Source: Eurosta solidaginis | Taxonomy: Eukaryota > Arthropoda > Insecta > Diptera > Tephritidae | DNA: 64,000 nt | Reading direction: 5' to 3' | NCBI RefSeq assembly: GCF_040869045.1 | Contig: NC_090319.1 | Coordinates: forward strand, 390,119,601 to 390,183,600 | In this document: piece by piece, positions 43,935 to 57,200 of the stretch | Numbering within the stretch: the first letter of the stretch is position 1 | How the letters are laid out: every line of letters begins with the position of its first letter | Notes under the pieces: generated by a model | The model's input: only the letters and a program-made list of their open reading frames with translations | Told to the model about the DNA's origin: nothing | Databases searched by the model: none | Position numbers and translations under genes: made by a program

Positions 43935-46480
43935 GTATGTACATCGAGTTGACATGAAAAATACCTTCAATGTTTAAATTGCTGTTCAAAAATATTATCA
44001 TATCTAGTTTATCTCCTTTAAGTCGGTTTCTCCTGTCGTTAATTATTTGCCCTGCTTTCGAGAAAACTCGTTCTGACGGAACCGATGTTGCGGGTATACA
44101 TAAATATTTTTTCGAAAGCATATATAGTTCCGGAAATGTTGACTGGCTACGATTCCAATAGTCTAGGGGATTATTTGAGCGATCAACAAAATTTTGCCTT
44201 AGATATTGCTCCAACTGAATATTTGCATTGACATTGGGCGCGTTTTGACAAATTGTTTTTGCTTCAGCAACTCTTACATCGAGAAGGTCCCAGAGAGATA
44301 CTTCGCTTTTATCGACCGATGCTTCTCTTGGGGTGTTGGTAGAAACACTTGTGTTTTGTTGCCGTATTAGGGAAGTTACTCCTTCCACTAGCCATTTTGT
44401 TGTATTATTTGCATTAATTTCATTACCGAACGCAATTTTTTTAACCCTAGGATCTAGGAATGTTGATTTGGCGCACATTTTGTCAGACTCCAACTGCCCT
44501 AATCGTATCCAAACTACCTCTAACAATCTGCTCTTCAAACTTTCTCCCTCTACAATTTTCATTTTGCGATTTCGTACTGCGTATTGAAGACCTCTGATCA
44601 GGGGGCACTACCAGTGACATCGTGGGATAATTTTCTCCTGACAATTCGGTTGTCATAGCCTCTACGGGCTTGAACAGATTAGTGTAGTCCAACAATGTTT
44701 CCCATTCTGATGAAATCAGGAGCATTTGGTAAAGAAGTTATTATGGCAGAGAGTGGTTTTTTTACCAAGCATATGCGCTCCATCATTATAAGGGTGGAAT
44801 TCCACCGGGTAGGGACATCTTGTTTTAACCTCAGATCAGTAACGCCCATTTGCTTTTGCATATTTTTTAATTTTTCCGTCGCTTGAGAACTATGGTTAAA
44901 GTAAGTGACTATGGCACGACACTTGGCAGTAACTTGTGGAACAGCTTTGATGGCATCAATTACACATAAATTTAATGTGTGCGCTACACATGGGTGGTGG
45001 TGCTTCTGTAGCATTTCAATTATAGTCTTTTTAATATTAGCCCCGTTATCACTTACTACAGTAACTATTTTGTCAAAAACGGACCACTCATCAAATATTA
45101 ACTTCAATTCTGTAGCTATATTTTGGGAGGTATGATTTCCTAAGATTTCCTTTGTTGATAACGATACGAAAGCCATTACAGACTGTTTCTTTTTCAGCAT
45201 ATCAGTGCAACCTAATGCCAATACAAAAGGGATACACAAGACCAGTGCGAACTTATATTACTTTAGGCATCGAATAAAATTAAAAACTTAAACTGCGATG
45301 AGTAGTAAAATTCAAGAATGCGTCTAAAGTAAACTGACCTCAACTTCAACTTCAGTTGAAGCTTTTATCGAAAAACCGGACATAAGTGGGAGAGGTGTTA
45401 TCCATTATATAGTTGAACTGTAGGAACTTTGCGCACTTAAATGGGTTTCGGGTTTGATGAAAAGTTTTACAGTCACACTTGGAAGTGATCGTAATACTTT
45501 TAAATGTGTTTCGATCTCTAAAATTCCATTGTTCTTTCCATCTGCTCTGTTGATTTGACATTGAGAGTTGGAAGTAAAACATATGACCTTTTAATATATC
45601 ATACAAACTTGATCAGAAGATCTCCCATAAGCTCTTGACAGTTAATTCATGATGTATTACTAATGGTCCCAAGTTATTATTTACTAAAATATGTCAGGGG
45701 ATATAATAGGAGTCGGCCTAGAACCAGAAGGTGCTAATCCAAGCGAGCCGGATTCATATATTCTAATTTACAATCCATAACAGCAACATTCTTCTTATCA
45801 TAGTGGTCTAATTTTTAGGCCAAAACAAACATAGTGAGTAACAATTTTTCGTAATTGTATTTAGAAATCCATTGTTTTAGCGAAGTGTTTACATAAATAA
45901 GGTGTAATACGATAGTTTTGTTGTTCTTGCACATTTTTCGAAAGTCTTCAGTAGCGCTGCACAGGCGAAAATCCTTGTTGGATATGACGCGAATTCAAAT
46001 AGTTTGTTTTAACAAAGACCTGTTTCAAATTTTTTTGGAACAAATTAAACATACTTATATGATGGAAACATCAATAATATAAACGCAATAGTTAAGCACG
46101 ACCTTACTTATGGAAGCCCACGCCAAAGATACCCAAATATGAATCTCTGTAATTAAATCCGGTAAAGGTCCATCGATATTCACCTACTGGTTTAGATGAA
46201 AAAATGACTAAAACTACCATATTTCACTCCTGAAAAATGCAAAAAAACCAAATTTTTCGGGGACAACATTGGTGAAAAATTTTCAGATAGCCGAATGATA
46301 GAACAAAGAAGAATTTAGAGCGAGACAATTGACGGCTTACTTCACCTGGTTATTACACCATGGTTCTGAGGAAGACGGATGCTTACGGCGTAGATGGTCA
46401 TTTAAATTTGATGTGTTGCCAGAAAATTTAAAATTTTTGTTGCATATATGGCATTTAACTTCATTGCCATTTTTGGTAAA
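43935..46480 (-). pseudogene. hAT transposase (BED-finger type), frameshifted
   Basis: N-terminal BED zinc finger at about 46470-46370 (CHICNKNF...SNLNDHLRRKH: Cys-x2-Cys and paired His). The RNase H-like core lies at 45239-44679 (VVSDNGANIKKTI, HTLNLCVIDAI, DVPTRWNSTLIMMER), continuing in a second frame at 44725-44590 (EWETLLDYTNLFKPVE, ENYPTMSLVVP) and a third at 44562-43894 with the C-terminal dimerisation region (PLDYWNRS, YLCIPATSVPSERVFSKAG, RRNRL). At least two frameshifts plus decay between 46360 and 45240 make it inactive. The well-preserved TIRs suggest it could still be moved by an enzyme made elsewhere (inference). Confidence 0.88.
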
Positions 46481-46689
46481 AACTCCCAAACGGAAGATCT
46501 CTTCAATTCAGGCCGTATTATAAATATCTACACAAATGAAATCGTTAAAATCACTTCCTCAGTTAAAAATATTTAATAATTACCATGCTTAAAACGTTTG
46601 TCGATTAGGTTGACGTATGCTAAATTTATTTTAATATCTTTTTAACACTGATATATGCACAGCAAAAATTTAAATAGAACGAACGATTC

Positions 46690-46935
46690 GAAGAAATAGT
46701 AATGAGCGAATCATTCATACCAAAAACTAGTAATTCGAAAAAATAGTAATGAACGAATCATTCATAACTAAAACTAGTAACTCGAAAAAATAGTAGTAAA
46801 CGAATCATTCATAACTAAAACTAGTAACTCGAAAAAATAGTAGTGAACGAATCATTCATACCTAAAACTAGTAACTCGAAAAAATAGTAGTGAACGAATC
46901 ATTCATACCTAAAACTAGTAATTCGAAAAAATAGT
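46690..46935. repeat. Six ~47-bp subterminal repeats in the hAT element
   Basis: Units read 'cgaatcattcat...aactagtaa.tcgaaaaaatagta', spaced 47 bp (for example 46781 and 46828). Subterminal repeats are typical transposase-binding regions in hAT elements. Confidence 0.85.
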
Positions 46936-47317
46936 AATGAACGAATTTCAAATGACTATCGAATGAATGAAAATTAGTGAACTATCGAATAACTCGATAG
47001 TTTTCATTCGATAGTTCCCAACACTAATTTTTGCTAATTGTGATTTTAATCAGGGGGTTGGGCATTATAAACACAGATGACATTATAAAGGTAAACTGCG
47101 TATATTAAGGATTAAGTACACAATGACTGCGTAGAAAAAGTATTAAAGTAAAAAGGGTATTCATTACTTAAACACTTAAGCTCACAACTGCTAAAACTCG
47201 AAAGCAATAAGGGGGAGAGGTGTCAAAAGAAGTGTGTGTAATCCAAACGCGGAAAAGAAAAATTTTATCTGTCCGGAGATATTTGCAGTTGAATTTGACA
47301 ATTTTCATGTGGTTGCT

Positions 47318-48105
47318 GTTGTTGTTGTAGAGATAAGGGCACTCCCACGAAGGTTGTGGGGTCTTTGCCGGATATAGATCTGATACGTTCCAGTAACAAG
47401 CACCATTAAGGTACCTTCTGGGGAACGATTTAGTATGATATATGGAACCTTCTAGGCCATACTACACACTAGATACATGAGGAACTGGGATCGCCAGACC
47501 CTCGGCTGCAAAAGAAACAGGATTCGCCACGGGTAGGTGAGGTTGATAATTGGGTTGGAGAAGCTATAAATATAAATATCCCCCAGCGGGCTAGGGGATC
47601 AGAATGTACCCGCGGTAGGTATGCCCGTCGTAAGAGGCGACTAAAATACTAGATTCAAGGTGCTGGGTAGCGCAACCCTTCAGGTTGCCAGCGCAATATA
47701 TAGCTTCTCCAAACCCAACTGTCAACCTCACCTATCCGCGGCGAATCCTGTTTCACTAACAGACGAGGCTCTGGCGACCACAAGCTCCTCATGGAATTTG
47801 GGGCTGGGGAGGGAGGGATGGCCTGAAGGTTTAATGTGGCCATAAATCGTTCCCGAAATGGTCGGGCTAGCACCTTAATAGTGCTGTGGTACCGGAGCGT
47901 ACCGGATCTGTATTCGGCAAAGGACCATCACATCGATAACACTCCCCAAAGCCTTCGGGGAGCAACCTTATCGCTACAACAACAACAACAAGAAGCTATA
48001 ATTATTGTTGGCAGCCCCTTGCTACAGACCCCTTGAATAAATTTGGTAGTTTGGTCGCCTCTTACGATACCTGTCGTCTAAGCCCAATATCCCGCTGAGA
48101 ATGAT
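47318..48105 (-). mobile_element. CAA-tailed retroposon, reversed, interrupted
   Basis: Minus orientation: the CAA tail lies at 47318-47340 and the 5' end (cccgctgaga) near 48100. It is split by the plus-oriented copy at 47581-47994; the element resumes with aagctataattattg after the insert. Confidence 0.65.
47581..47994 (+). mobile_element. CAA-tailed retroposon, nested copy
   Basis: Starts ccccagcgggctaggg, ends 'gctacaacaacaacaac'. It inserted into the reversed copy with an imperfect duplication of aagctata (left 47564-47575, right 47992-48003). Same family as 61456-61847. Confidence 0.75.
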
Positions 48106-48254
48106 ATGGTTGTTGTGATGTTGGTGTGCACAAAGGGATTTTACACGGATTTAATTTTTATCCCTCCCCATTAGTAGACCGGCCAGGATCCCAGTTAAAG
48201 AGTTGTGAGCTAAAGTAAAGTAAAGTAAAAAGGAGAAAGCGGAAATACATCGGT

Positions 48255-51200
48255 ATGGCCACATTAGAGAAGCCAAAAGTGGTAAATTCATTCATTTGTT
48301 ATCAAGTAGATAATTGTTTAATTATATAAAATTCCAGAAAACAAAGAAAGCAAAAACTAAACAAAAATCTGAAACACTATGTGCCAGTACAATTGAACGC
48401 AATTTGCGTCCAACTGAAACATTGGAAAATGCAACAAGTACATTTTTAGCTCAAGCGGATAATCGGTCCGCGGACTTTGACCAACAGAAAACTGCAGGAT
48501 CACAAAATATTGTAAGTGACGACATAGACTGCAATGAGGCAATTGAAGAAAATTACGCTGAGTCTCTACCAGAGCAAGTGTCGTTCGCTGAACAGCAAAC
48601 TGGCCAAGAGGTCACTGCAATAGCTACCAAACCACGAATTGAGGTGCTTTCAACAGCGCCGCTCATTGAAGTGAGCACAAGTATGCCAGTCTCTCTTGCA
48701 CACGCGAAGATGCTGCCAATAGCACAGTATCCCAATATTGAGCCATTACAATATATCGAAACCACATCTAAAGTAATATATGAGCCAAAAAGTGTTGCAA
48801 CACCAAAATATTATTTCGCCAACACGCAGTTACGGCCTCTTACTTGCGAACAACAAAAGGAACTATATCATTGCGCTGAGTTAGATATGGTCAAACAATT
48901 CGAGTTGGATTTTCTTATGAACTCTTTATTGGAGACATACGAAAATGACGCACTGTATGAAGCGCTGCTCGAGTATTGGATTTTGCAAAGCAAACTTACT
49001 GTTAATATGTATGATGTGGAAAAGGCAAAAACATGTGTAGAAAATGCACAAGAACACATATGGACTCAGTTTCAAGTTACAAAATCCTTTTCGGCTACAT
49101 GCAGAGATGGTGTGATTTTGAAAGAAAGTGTCACATACAAGTAAGTGTCTAATACCATGTCGCGCTGTACTGCGCTGATATGGAAATATAAGCACTGTAC
49201 ATCAAGTTCGCAACGATGCAACAAAATATATAATTACTTTTATTGAATTTTTTATATTTCTAGACTTGCTCACGTTAATGGAAAAAATTTGGAAAGGACT
49301 TCCGCTGCTTTGGCTCATCTCTATGATCTAGTCTTTAACATTTATGCAACAAATCTCATCAAGGCAAAAATTACTAAAGTAAAGGTATTTATTGTATACA
49401 TACATACATATGTATGGTCATTGAATTCCACACACATTACCATTTCTGTTTAGTTCATATTCCATTGAATTTAAAATTGAATTTAATTAGATCGACAGAA
49501 TGATTGAGGATATAATTTCACCTAATTGCTTGGTAATGCTTGCACGAAATGAACAAATCGAACTGCGAAAAGTTCTTGATGCTGCTGTAATTCCTTATGT
49601 AGCACATTTAAGGCGCTCTATATCAATTTTGTTTACCTTCATGCGCAAATTGAGCCCTAATAAGGTAATTGTCCGAACAACGAACATCACTGCCTACAGA
49701 TTTTTTATTTAACTTGATAAATATTTCTTTAGGACTTCTCAGACGATTTAAAAATATGGCTTGGCAAGCTGATTGCCTTGCACTTACTCATTGCAACTAA
49801 AGAGGATCACTGGTTTTTACTTTTCAATATTTTACGTTGCCCTAGTGGTGTTGGAGATTGGGCAACTGCATTTTTTCAAATTCCCGCTCAAGCAAAAGCT
49901 CAAAATATATATAGGAAAGGCATACAAAGCAGTGAAAAGCCAATGGATCTCAATTCGCCGGAGATGAATCACTGTGTAGCTACTTTGCAAATATTGCTTT
50001 TACCAATTAAAAAACGCAACGAATATTTAAAAGATTTTGATCAAGTTAGTGTTTGACCTTTAAAAATTATTTTGGCTCATTTAAAGCACTATTAAAGTTT
50101 CACCAGGAAATATCGGATCCTGCACGAGAAGAACGTTGGATAGTTATAGATTCAGATGGCGAGGATAGTCACAATCAAAATGGCGAATGTATCGGTCTGA
50201 AAGAGAGTGATTTAATAGCTCTATTGAATCAAATACCATTTGAGAGGATCTTTATGTGAGTGCTAAACTTAGAGATAAATCCATTTAAATGCTTTGTTAA
50301 ATTATGATTTTATTTCAGTTCGGCATTAAAGATTGAAAAATTTCTTAATGACTATATAATATCACCAGACCACATATCTGCCAATGATATACTGCGCGTC
50401 ATAATATTTTTTTCTAGATTAGTTGTAATTTTTGGTGAAGGTATGCTGACATATAACACTGAGCGCTACAAACAACTAGCCAAACGTTTGGGTCGTCTAA
50501 TACGACATACATTACAATACTGTACGGATTATTATGAGTTGTATATGTAAGTTACTAAAACGCCAATAATAACAATCGAAAAGTTAATATTGAATTAAAT
50601 AAAGCACATTTATTGTTCATAGACATAATGAAATTCCAAAGGATGCAAATACATGTGATCGCATTTCGGTAGAACTGAATGCTTTATTATTCCAGGCATG
50701 TAGCTACATATATCGGTCAAGAAATTTGGCCACATGGCAGTATTTTTCGTCTCTGCCTTTTCATGCGCTCGACAACGAAATTATTTGGAAACTGTTTTAT
50801 TATTTAAACGTTGGTTTTCCTACCGAAGCATTTCCAGCAAATCAAGAAAGTACTATTATACTAAATATGAGTTTTATTGAAATTAAATTACTAATGAATG
50901 CCTTATAGACTATACAGAGATAATAAAAGCATCTGATTTCTGGAAAAAATTCAATGTTGCTAATGCGGACTCATCGGCCGAAGATTTATACTATCTGCTG
51001 CAGACCTTCTTTGAAATAGCTAATGCGCGTGACAGAACAAACGACTGGGATTTTATTAAAGTTATTTGTTTACATATTTTTAATGTAAGTTCGAATAAGA
51101 TTATCCATATTACCAGACAAATAATTACTTGAAATTAATTTTAGATCGGATTTATAAATGTTAACACTCGTGAAACTTGTTACAAAACAGCGCGTGATAT

Positions 51201-54200
51201 GCTTGTTAATTTAACATTGTCATACGAAGATCTTATCACATGCATCTTACTACAACTTAAAGTACATTTTAATGAAGTTGCAAACCATACATACCTGATT
51301 AAATCATTGCCATTGGAGAACTGGAAACCTGGAATGGATAGTTTTGAGATTTTATCAAATTGGCTACTGCACTTTGATTATACATCACAAGAAAATATGC
51401 TTGCGAGGTTGGTCGTAAGCCATTTGAATTGGGGCTTCGATTACGATGGGCGCCTTTTTTTGCCACATAACATACATGTGCGTATGGCATGTTTAATTAC
51501 AGAATCGCTTAATAAACATGCTCCTGAAACTATTGGCTTATCCGGTATTTCCGAAAGCGTACGTCAAGTTTCGAAACTTATAGATTTATCGCAGTCAACA
51601 AAAGACAAATTTACCATTTGGTGCTGGACGATGATCTCACAACTCCGTTTACATTTAATAGATTTGGGTACTGAATCTATAAAAATGACACTTCGTAATC
51701 CAATGGAGCAAATACAATTCGTTCCAGAATTAGAGCATATCGAAATTATATACCAGGGCGTCACTGAAAATAGACCGCTTGCTGTGTATGTTGCAATATT
51801 GGTGACATTGCATGGTCATACGATACCTTTGATTTGTCAAAAAGGGTTGAATCTGATAAAGTCGCTATTGGATGATTATCGTCATGAAGCTGTTATACGT
51901 TGTCTTGAATTGATTGTTCCACTTTTCTTGGAAACACCAGACACATTAGCAAACTGTGAAAGGTGCGTTATTAGCCCGACACACCGTATGTGAATAGGAT
52001 ACCTATATTTTTAGCGAGAGGGTATTTTTGTGTTAGTTTTCTGATGAGTACTGGTTCAACATGGGAGGTTATAGTAGTTTTAAATATTTTCCTTGGCCTG
52101 ATATGTACGTAGTATTTCCGAATCCATGAAACCTTTGGAAAAGCGTCTTTAGGTATTTTTTTTATGTTAATGTACACACTTATTTGAAACTCTAGGTCTT
52201 TTTGTAGAAACTTTCTATCAAATTCTTCGCATATGTATCTATAAAGTTGGCATCTCAGTATCCAAAAATATAAAGATTCGGCAAACTCGCCTATATTATA
52301 AGTGATAGAGTGTTCTTCATTTTCTCTTCTTTACAGCTTTCACAAAATTTTAAATACCATTTTAACTGCTGATCGAACTTATATAAAAATGGCTAAGGAC
52401 ATAGTTTACCCAAATTCAATTGGTCCAGTGCTAGTACTCCTTGACAACATGATACAACATCAAATAACCAGTTATACAGAGTACGATGAATCGTATAAAA
52501 ACTGTTACTCTTCGACTATATATGTTAAATTCTGTTATATTTCTAGCTACGGTCTATCCACTCCAATGAATTTAATAAATGCTTGGTTAAATTTACTTAC
52601 GGCTCTACCCAATTGGCAAAACACAAATGTGGTTTACCTGTTGGACGTAATCTTACGCATTGCGTATCAATTCTCCGATGCGCGCTCTCAAGCAATCGAA
52701 TTTTTTCAAAACTATTACAAGGTATTGATTGCTTTCTTGCATTGGCAGCTATGAACCCACGTTTTATCATATAATAAAGAAGTAATTAATCTCTTTGGGA
52801 ACCAACCCTTGTGGCAATAGATTACACAACTGAGAAAAAAGAAAAATCTCTCGATAAAAAAACATTTCTCTCTAATTTTCTAATAATATCCGTGTTGAAT
52901 TCTGGCTTGGAATCATGGACGCCGTCACGAACATGTGAGATAATCTTTTTATTAATCGAGTAAAAAGTTCTCCGAAGGATGTGTATCCTTAATGTTCGGC
53001 AATGGCGGTATCGCGGCATGTTTAAAGATAAGCGGTTCGGTTTTAATGCAATTAACTATTTGAAACAATAGAAAATTGTGTCCTTTATTTATTCAACTTT
53101 TGTATATGGTGAAACGTGTGACAAATATACATTATTATTACATAAATACTAACCTATCTATATGTATATCTGAAAGGGTTGTTGTGATTGGAAGGGGGCC
53201 AGAATGTCTACTCTGAAAACACTTTTCAGCGGTGTGCAATCACGAATACCAATCATATCACCAATTCATTGTTGGCTGACGCTTGTACTGTTGGAAATAG
53301 AGTTCAAAACACAGGAAGCATACTTTTGGAACGAGTTTTTGCGTCAATTAGCTTTAGCCAGTGGCAAGGGATGTGTGGAGGCTGCCCTCAAAGTATGTAG
53401 ATACATGTAAAGTATTTTTTTATAAATTTGAGCTCAAATTGCGTTTGTATCCCTCAAAGAAAACAACATCGGCGCTAAAAATGTCCAACACATTTCCACC
53501 GCAAATGCTTGTTATATACAAATATGCAAGCGTTATTAGTAATATAGACATCAGTCATCCAGTGTTTCCAATATTATGTCAAAAGTTCTTTGAATTGTAT
53601 TTGAGCAGAGTTCCTTTGGAATACGATGAATATAGGTAATTAGTCGTCGAAATAATTTATATATTCGTCATTCCATAAAAACTTACTATTTTACAGCTTT
53701 GGAGGCGTTTACGGAGTATCAAATAAATTTTATGATTTCAATGTACCTTTGATGAAGAAAATCAGTACCAATCTCAAAGCTGCTAATATTTTCTATAGTA
53801 ACGAAGCAACTAAATGTGCCACTGAAGAGAATTTAAGCCTGTTCTACAATGATTGTGCAAAGTAAGTACACAAAAGAAGTTTTTATTCTGGCCTGAGTAA
53901 TGTGTTTGTTGTTCACAACTTAGAATTATGAAGTCGTACGAGCTTTGGCTGCATGATTCTTCCATAAATCAACATTCGAAAGATGATTGTAATTTTCCAC
54001 CACAGTATAATAATCAGAAATTACGGGAAATTTTCCATGGAAACATTGTTCGTACTTTTTTATCACATACAATTTGAAGATATTGTATTCTTACTTTAAT
54101 GTTTTCTCAGTCACATTGGACAGAATTTCTCTATTTGCCAGACATACGTAAGATGCAAAAATTTCAAGCAAATCAGTGGTCACAAAAATGTCATCGTTCA

Positions 54201-57200
54201 AAGTCAATCAAGCATTTGCGAACACCGTTGCCATCCAAAGAGCATGTTGAACCAATCGAACGCATTAAACGAAATTTATGTTCATATGATGCATGTCTTG
54301 AACCTCCAAAATATACAAAAGCTAGTATGAACCAATATCAAATTACAAAATCCACATATAAGGAGCTCCAAACGATACTGAAAACGATCAATAGTATGGC
54401 GAAGTAAGTAATACCACTCAAGTAAACAATAACTGCTGCACGAGCTTTCGAAGTTCGAAATTGGAACCCTCATTGATTAGAAATTATTCGTCCAGAAGTT
54501 TTATTTTAATCTTTTTATTCCTTGGTTTTATGTGTACCGGCTCGAGGTCAATATTTTGGTAATAAAAACACCAGTTTTTATTTTTTATTCCGATATATTT
54601 CGGTTACACATCGATAACTTTTTATTCCTTGTTTTTGCTATTTCTTTTGGTTTTATTTTATAACGTTATTGTTGCTACCGTTACCTTTGACGTTGCTTTT
54701 GTTGCGAATAATTCAACTAAAAAAAGCGCAATGTTCAGAAAACGAGGAAAACTGCCTGCATCTCCCTTATGCACCAATGCAATTTTTATTTTTCACGATG
54801 TTTTCTCGCTGGTTATTGAGGACATTCGAGTAAACAGTTCTTTATGTATTAAATTATGAAGCCAGGGAGGAACGCATAACTTCAGATGCTTTTTAATTTT
54901 CTCGGAGATCACGGGCTTTATAATGTAACTCGATTTGTAAGAAATTTCTCTCGCTTTTGAAAAAAAAGTATGTAATTTATCAGCTTTCGAATCGTATTTT
55001 CACCCATATCAAGTTCCAGAATAAGGCCCCTGATTTCGATTCGGCACAAAACCTGCAAAAAATGTTCCTGTTTTAGTTTTGGTAATATAAAATATTACGG
55101 TTGCAATTCGAACTTCGAAAACACGAAGAAAAATATTTTTTTTATTTTGACTTTTCGGCCCAATCAAGAAGCGATCTAGCAGAAAAATTGATTTTGCCTT
55201 AAAGTGTAATAATGGCTGCCAACTTTAAAAAATGCCAAAGTCGGAGATCTGCGTTTCGATAAAAGTCGAAATTCCAAATTTAAGAAGAGTTTATTCAAAA
55301 TTGAAAAATATTCCAGACCTCATTTTATAACTTCTCAAATAAACAACAGAAACTTATTTAGGGTTTGAGAAAACATTAAGTCTCAATTTGATTTGAATAA
55401 AACAGCAAACGTTTTCTCAAAGCATATAGATCATATGTGTGCGAAAACTGGATTGTTGGCAGCCCTAAGTCTAATATAACAAAACCAAAAGATCTAATTT
55501 TCCTAGCGAAAATTAATTTAGCAAATAAACTCCAACCATATAATTTTGCTTATTTGATTTGTTGTTATCAAGAAAAATTATTCTACGATATAAGTCTAAA
55601 ATAGTTTCAGGGTTCACAAATACCATTTTATGCAACTATGGTTTGAAATCAGTCTATGTGAGGTCCTCATGGACCGGCCAGTTCAACCTAACCTAACCTA
55701 TGGTTTGGAATCATTGTAAATTAATCGTTAAGAATCCTTAACAAAAGGAATTGGAGCTATGCGAAATAGGTTGCCCGCCTAATATACATACATATCGTTA
55801 GCTTAATGTGAAAATGTGCTAAGTCACTTTTTTTGAAAAATTGTATTTTAATGCAGTTTTAAAACTGAACTCAAAATATATCGATCACAAAAAAAAATAT
55901 TTAAATTCTTCATTTTTACGTGCTGTGGGCAATGATGTGTAAGTGTGCTAAGTCGTCAGCTATTAAAAAAAAAATGTGCTAAGTCAACCTGTCAATAATA
56001 TCAATCTGAATTACTAGTCATTTCTTTGTGCGCGCATTTTATTTATTTATTTCATTCATTCAATCTAAAAGTACGTACTTTGTTGTTCTTGTTGTATTAA
56101 CGATAAAGACACTCCCCGAAGGCTTTGGGTAGTGTTAACGATGTTGATGGCCCTTGCCGGATATAGATCTGGTACGCTCCGGTAAAAAGCATTATTAAGG
56201 TACTACTAGCTCGACCATCTCGGGAACGATTTATATGACCACATTAAACCTTCTAGGACATCCCGTCCTCGCCACCCCTAGTTCCATGAAGAACTTCGCC
56301 AGAGCCTCGGCTGTCAATGAAACAGAATTCGCCACGGTTAGGTGAGTTGACAATTGGGTTGGAGAAGCTATATATCGTGATGGCAACCCCTTTAGATGGT
56401 TGCGATCACAACCCCCTTGAAATTGGATTTACCCAATTGAGACATGCTTTTGGTGTATGATAAATGCTTTGCGCTGACTATAATCTACTTCAATTCTTAC
56501 ATGTCGATAACTACATGCTTTCTTACAGACTAGTTAAAAATAGAAAACAATTCAAGCTTAAACTTATATAAGCTGTTATTAAAATTAATAACACTACTGA
56601 ATCGATTTGCTAGATGTATAGTCCCAGTTATAGGTTCATTCATAGCATAATTCGTTTTATGAGTTATTTCGATAAATAATCTATTATGCCGAAGATCACA
56701 CAGTGGAATATATGGAATGAACAAAGTAGATAAATCAGAGCAATTCGTGCTAAATTTATTACATTATAGGCAAGCATGAGTGAGATAAAAGTTCCTCTGT
56801 CATGCAAAGCCTGAAGACCAAGCAATTTGTGCCTGCTAGTATATGATGGGAGTTAGATTCCTAGAAAGGATTCCATATTATTGAGCAATATTCAATACCA
56901 CTTCTGACCAAGCATATATAAAGTGCATTCAACGCCATAGGGTCCTTAAAGTCACTGGTGTTACGTCTACTGAACCCAACCGTTGCAACAAATTTTGAAA
57001 CAACGAAATCAATGTGACTAGAAAAAGAGACTTTTGAGTCAAAAATTACACCCAAGTCTTTACTCTCTTGACAACGATTAAGAGATTTAGCATTTAGTTT
57101 GTAGATAAAGTATGTGGCAGTTGTCTTAATGGAATAAGACACAACACAGCATTTGTTTGAATTTAAAAATAAGTTATTGTCTGCGCACCATCCGGCAAAA

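Larger units (their letters stand above)
43055..47026 (-). mobile_element. hAT DNA transposon, full-length ends
   Basis: 3,972 bp with 24-bp perfect TIRs (tagtgttgggaactatcg...) and an 8-bp target duplication atttttgc at 43047-43054 and 47027-47034, diagnostic of hAT. It carries a degenerate transposase on the minus strand (46470-43935), a long subterminal hairpin on the left (43249-43410) and six ~47-bp subterminal repeats on the right (46690-46935). A short piece of the CAA-tailed retroposon lies at about 43540-43602. Confidence 0.92.
47150..48230. mobile_element. TIR element split by nested retroposons, upstream of Epg5
   Basis: Left piece 47150-47317 (cttaagctcacaactgctaa, ttttcatgtggttg) and right piece about 48105-48230 (gagttgtgagctaaagtaaa) resemble the two ends of the MITE in the Bet5 intron (35168-35533). 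The DNA between them is occupied by two oppositely oriented CAA-tailed retroposons. It ends about 25 bp before the Epg5 ATG. Confidence 0.5.

Noticed and set aside
53393..53432. 40-bp intron in Epg5 (acceptor at 53432)
   Set aside because: Too short for typical fly introns; the acceptor at 53459 gives a 66-bp intron with a better pyrimidine tract and keeps frame.
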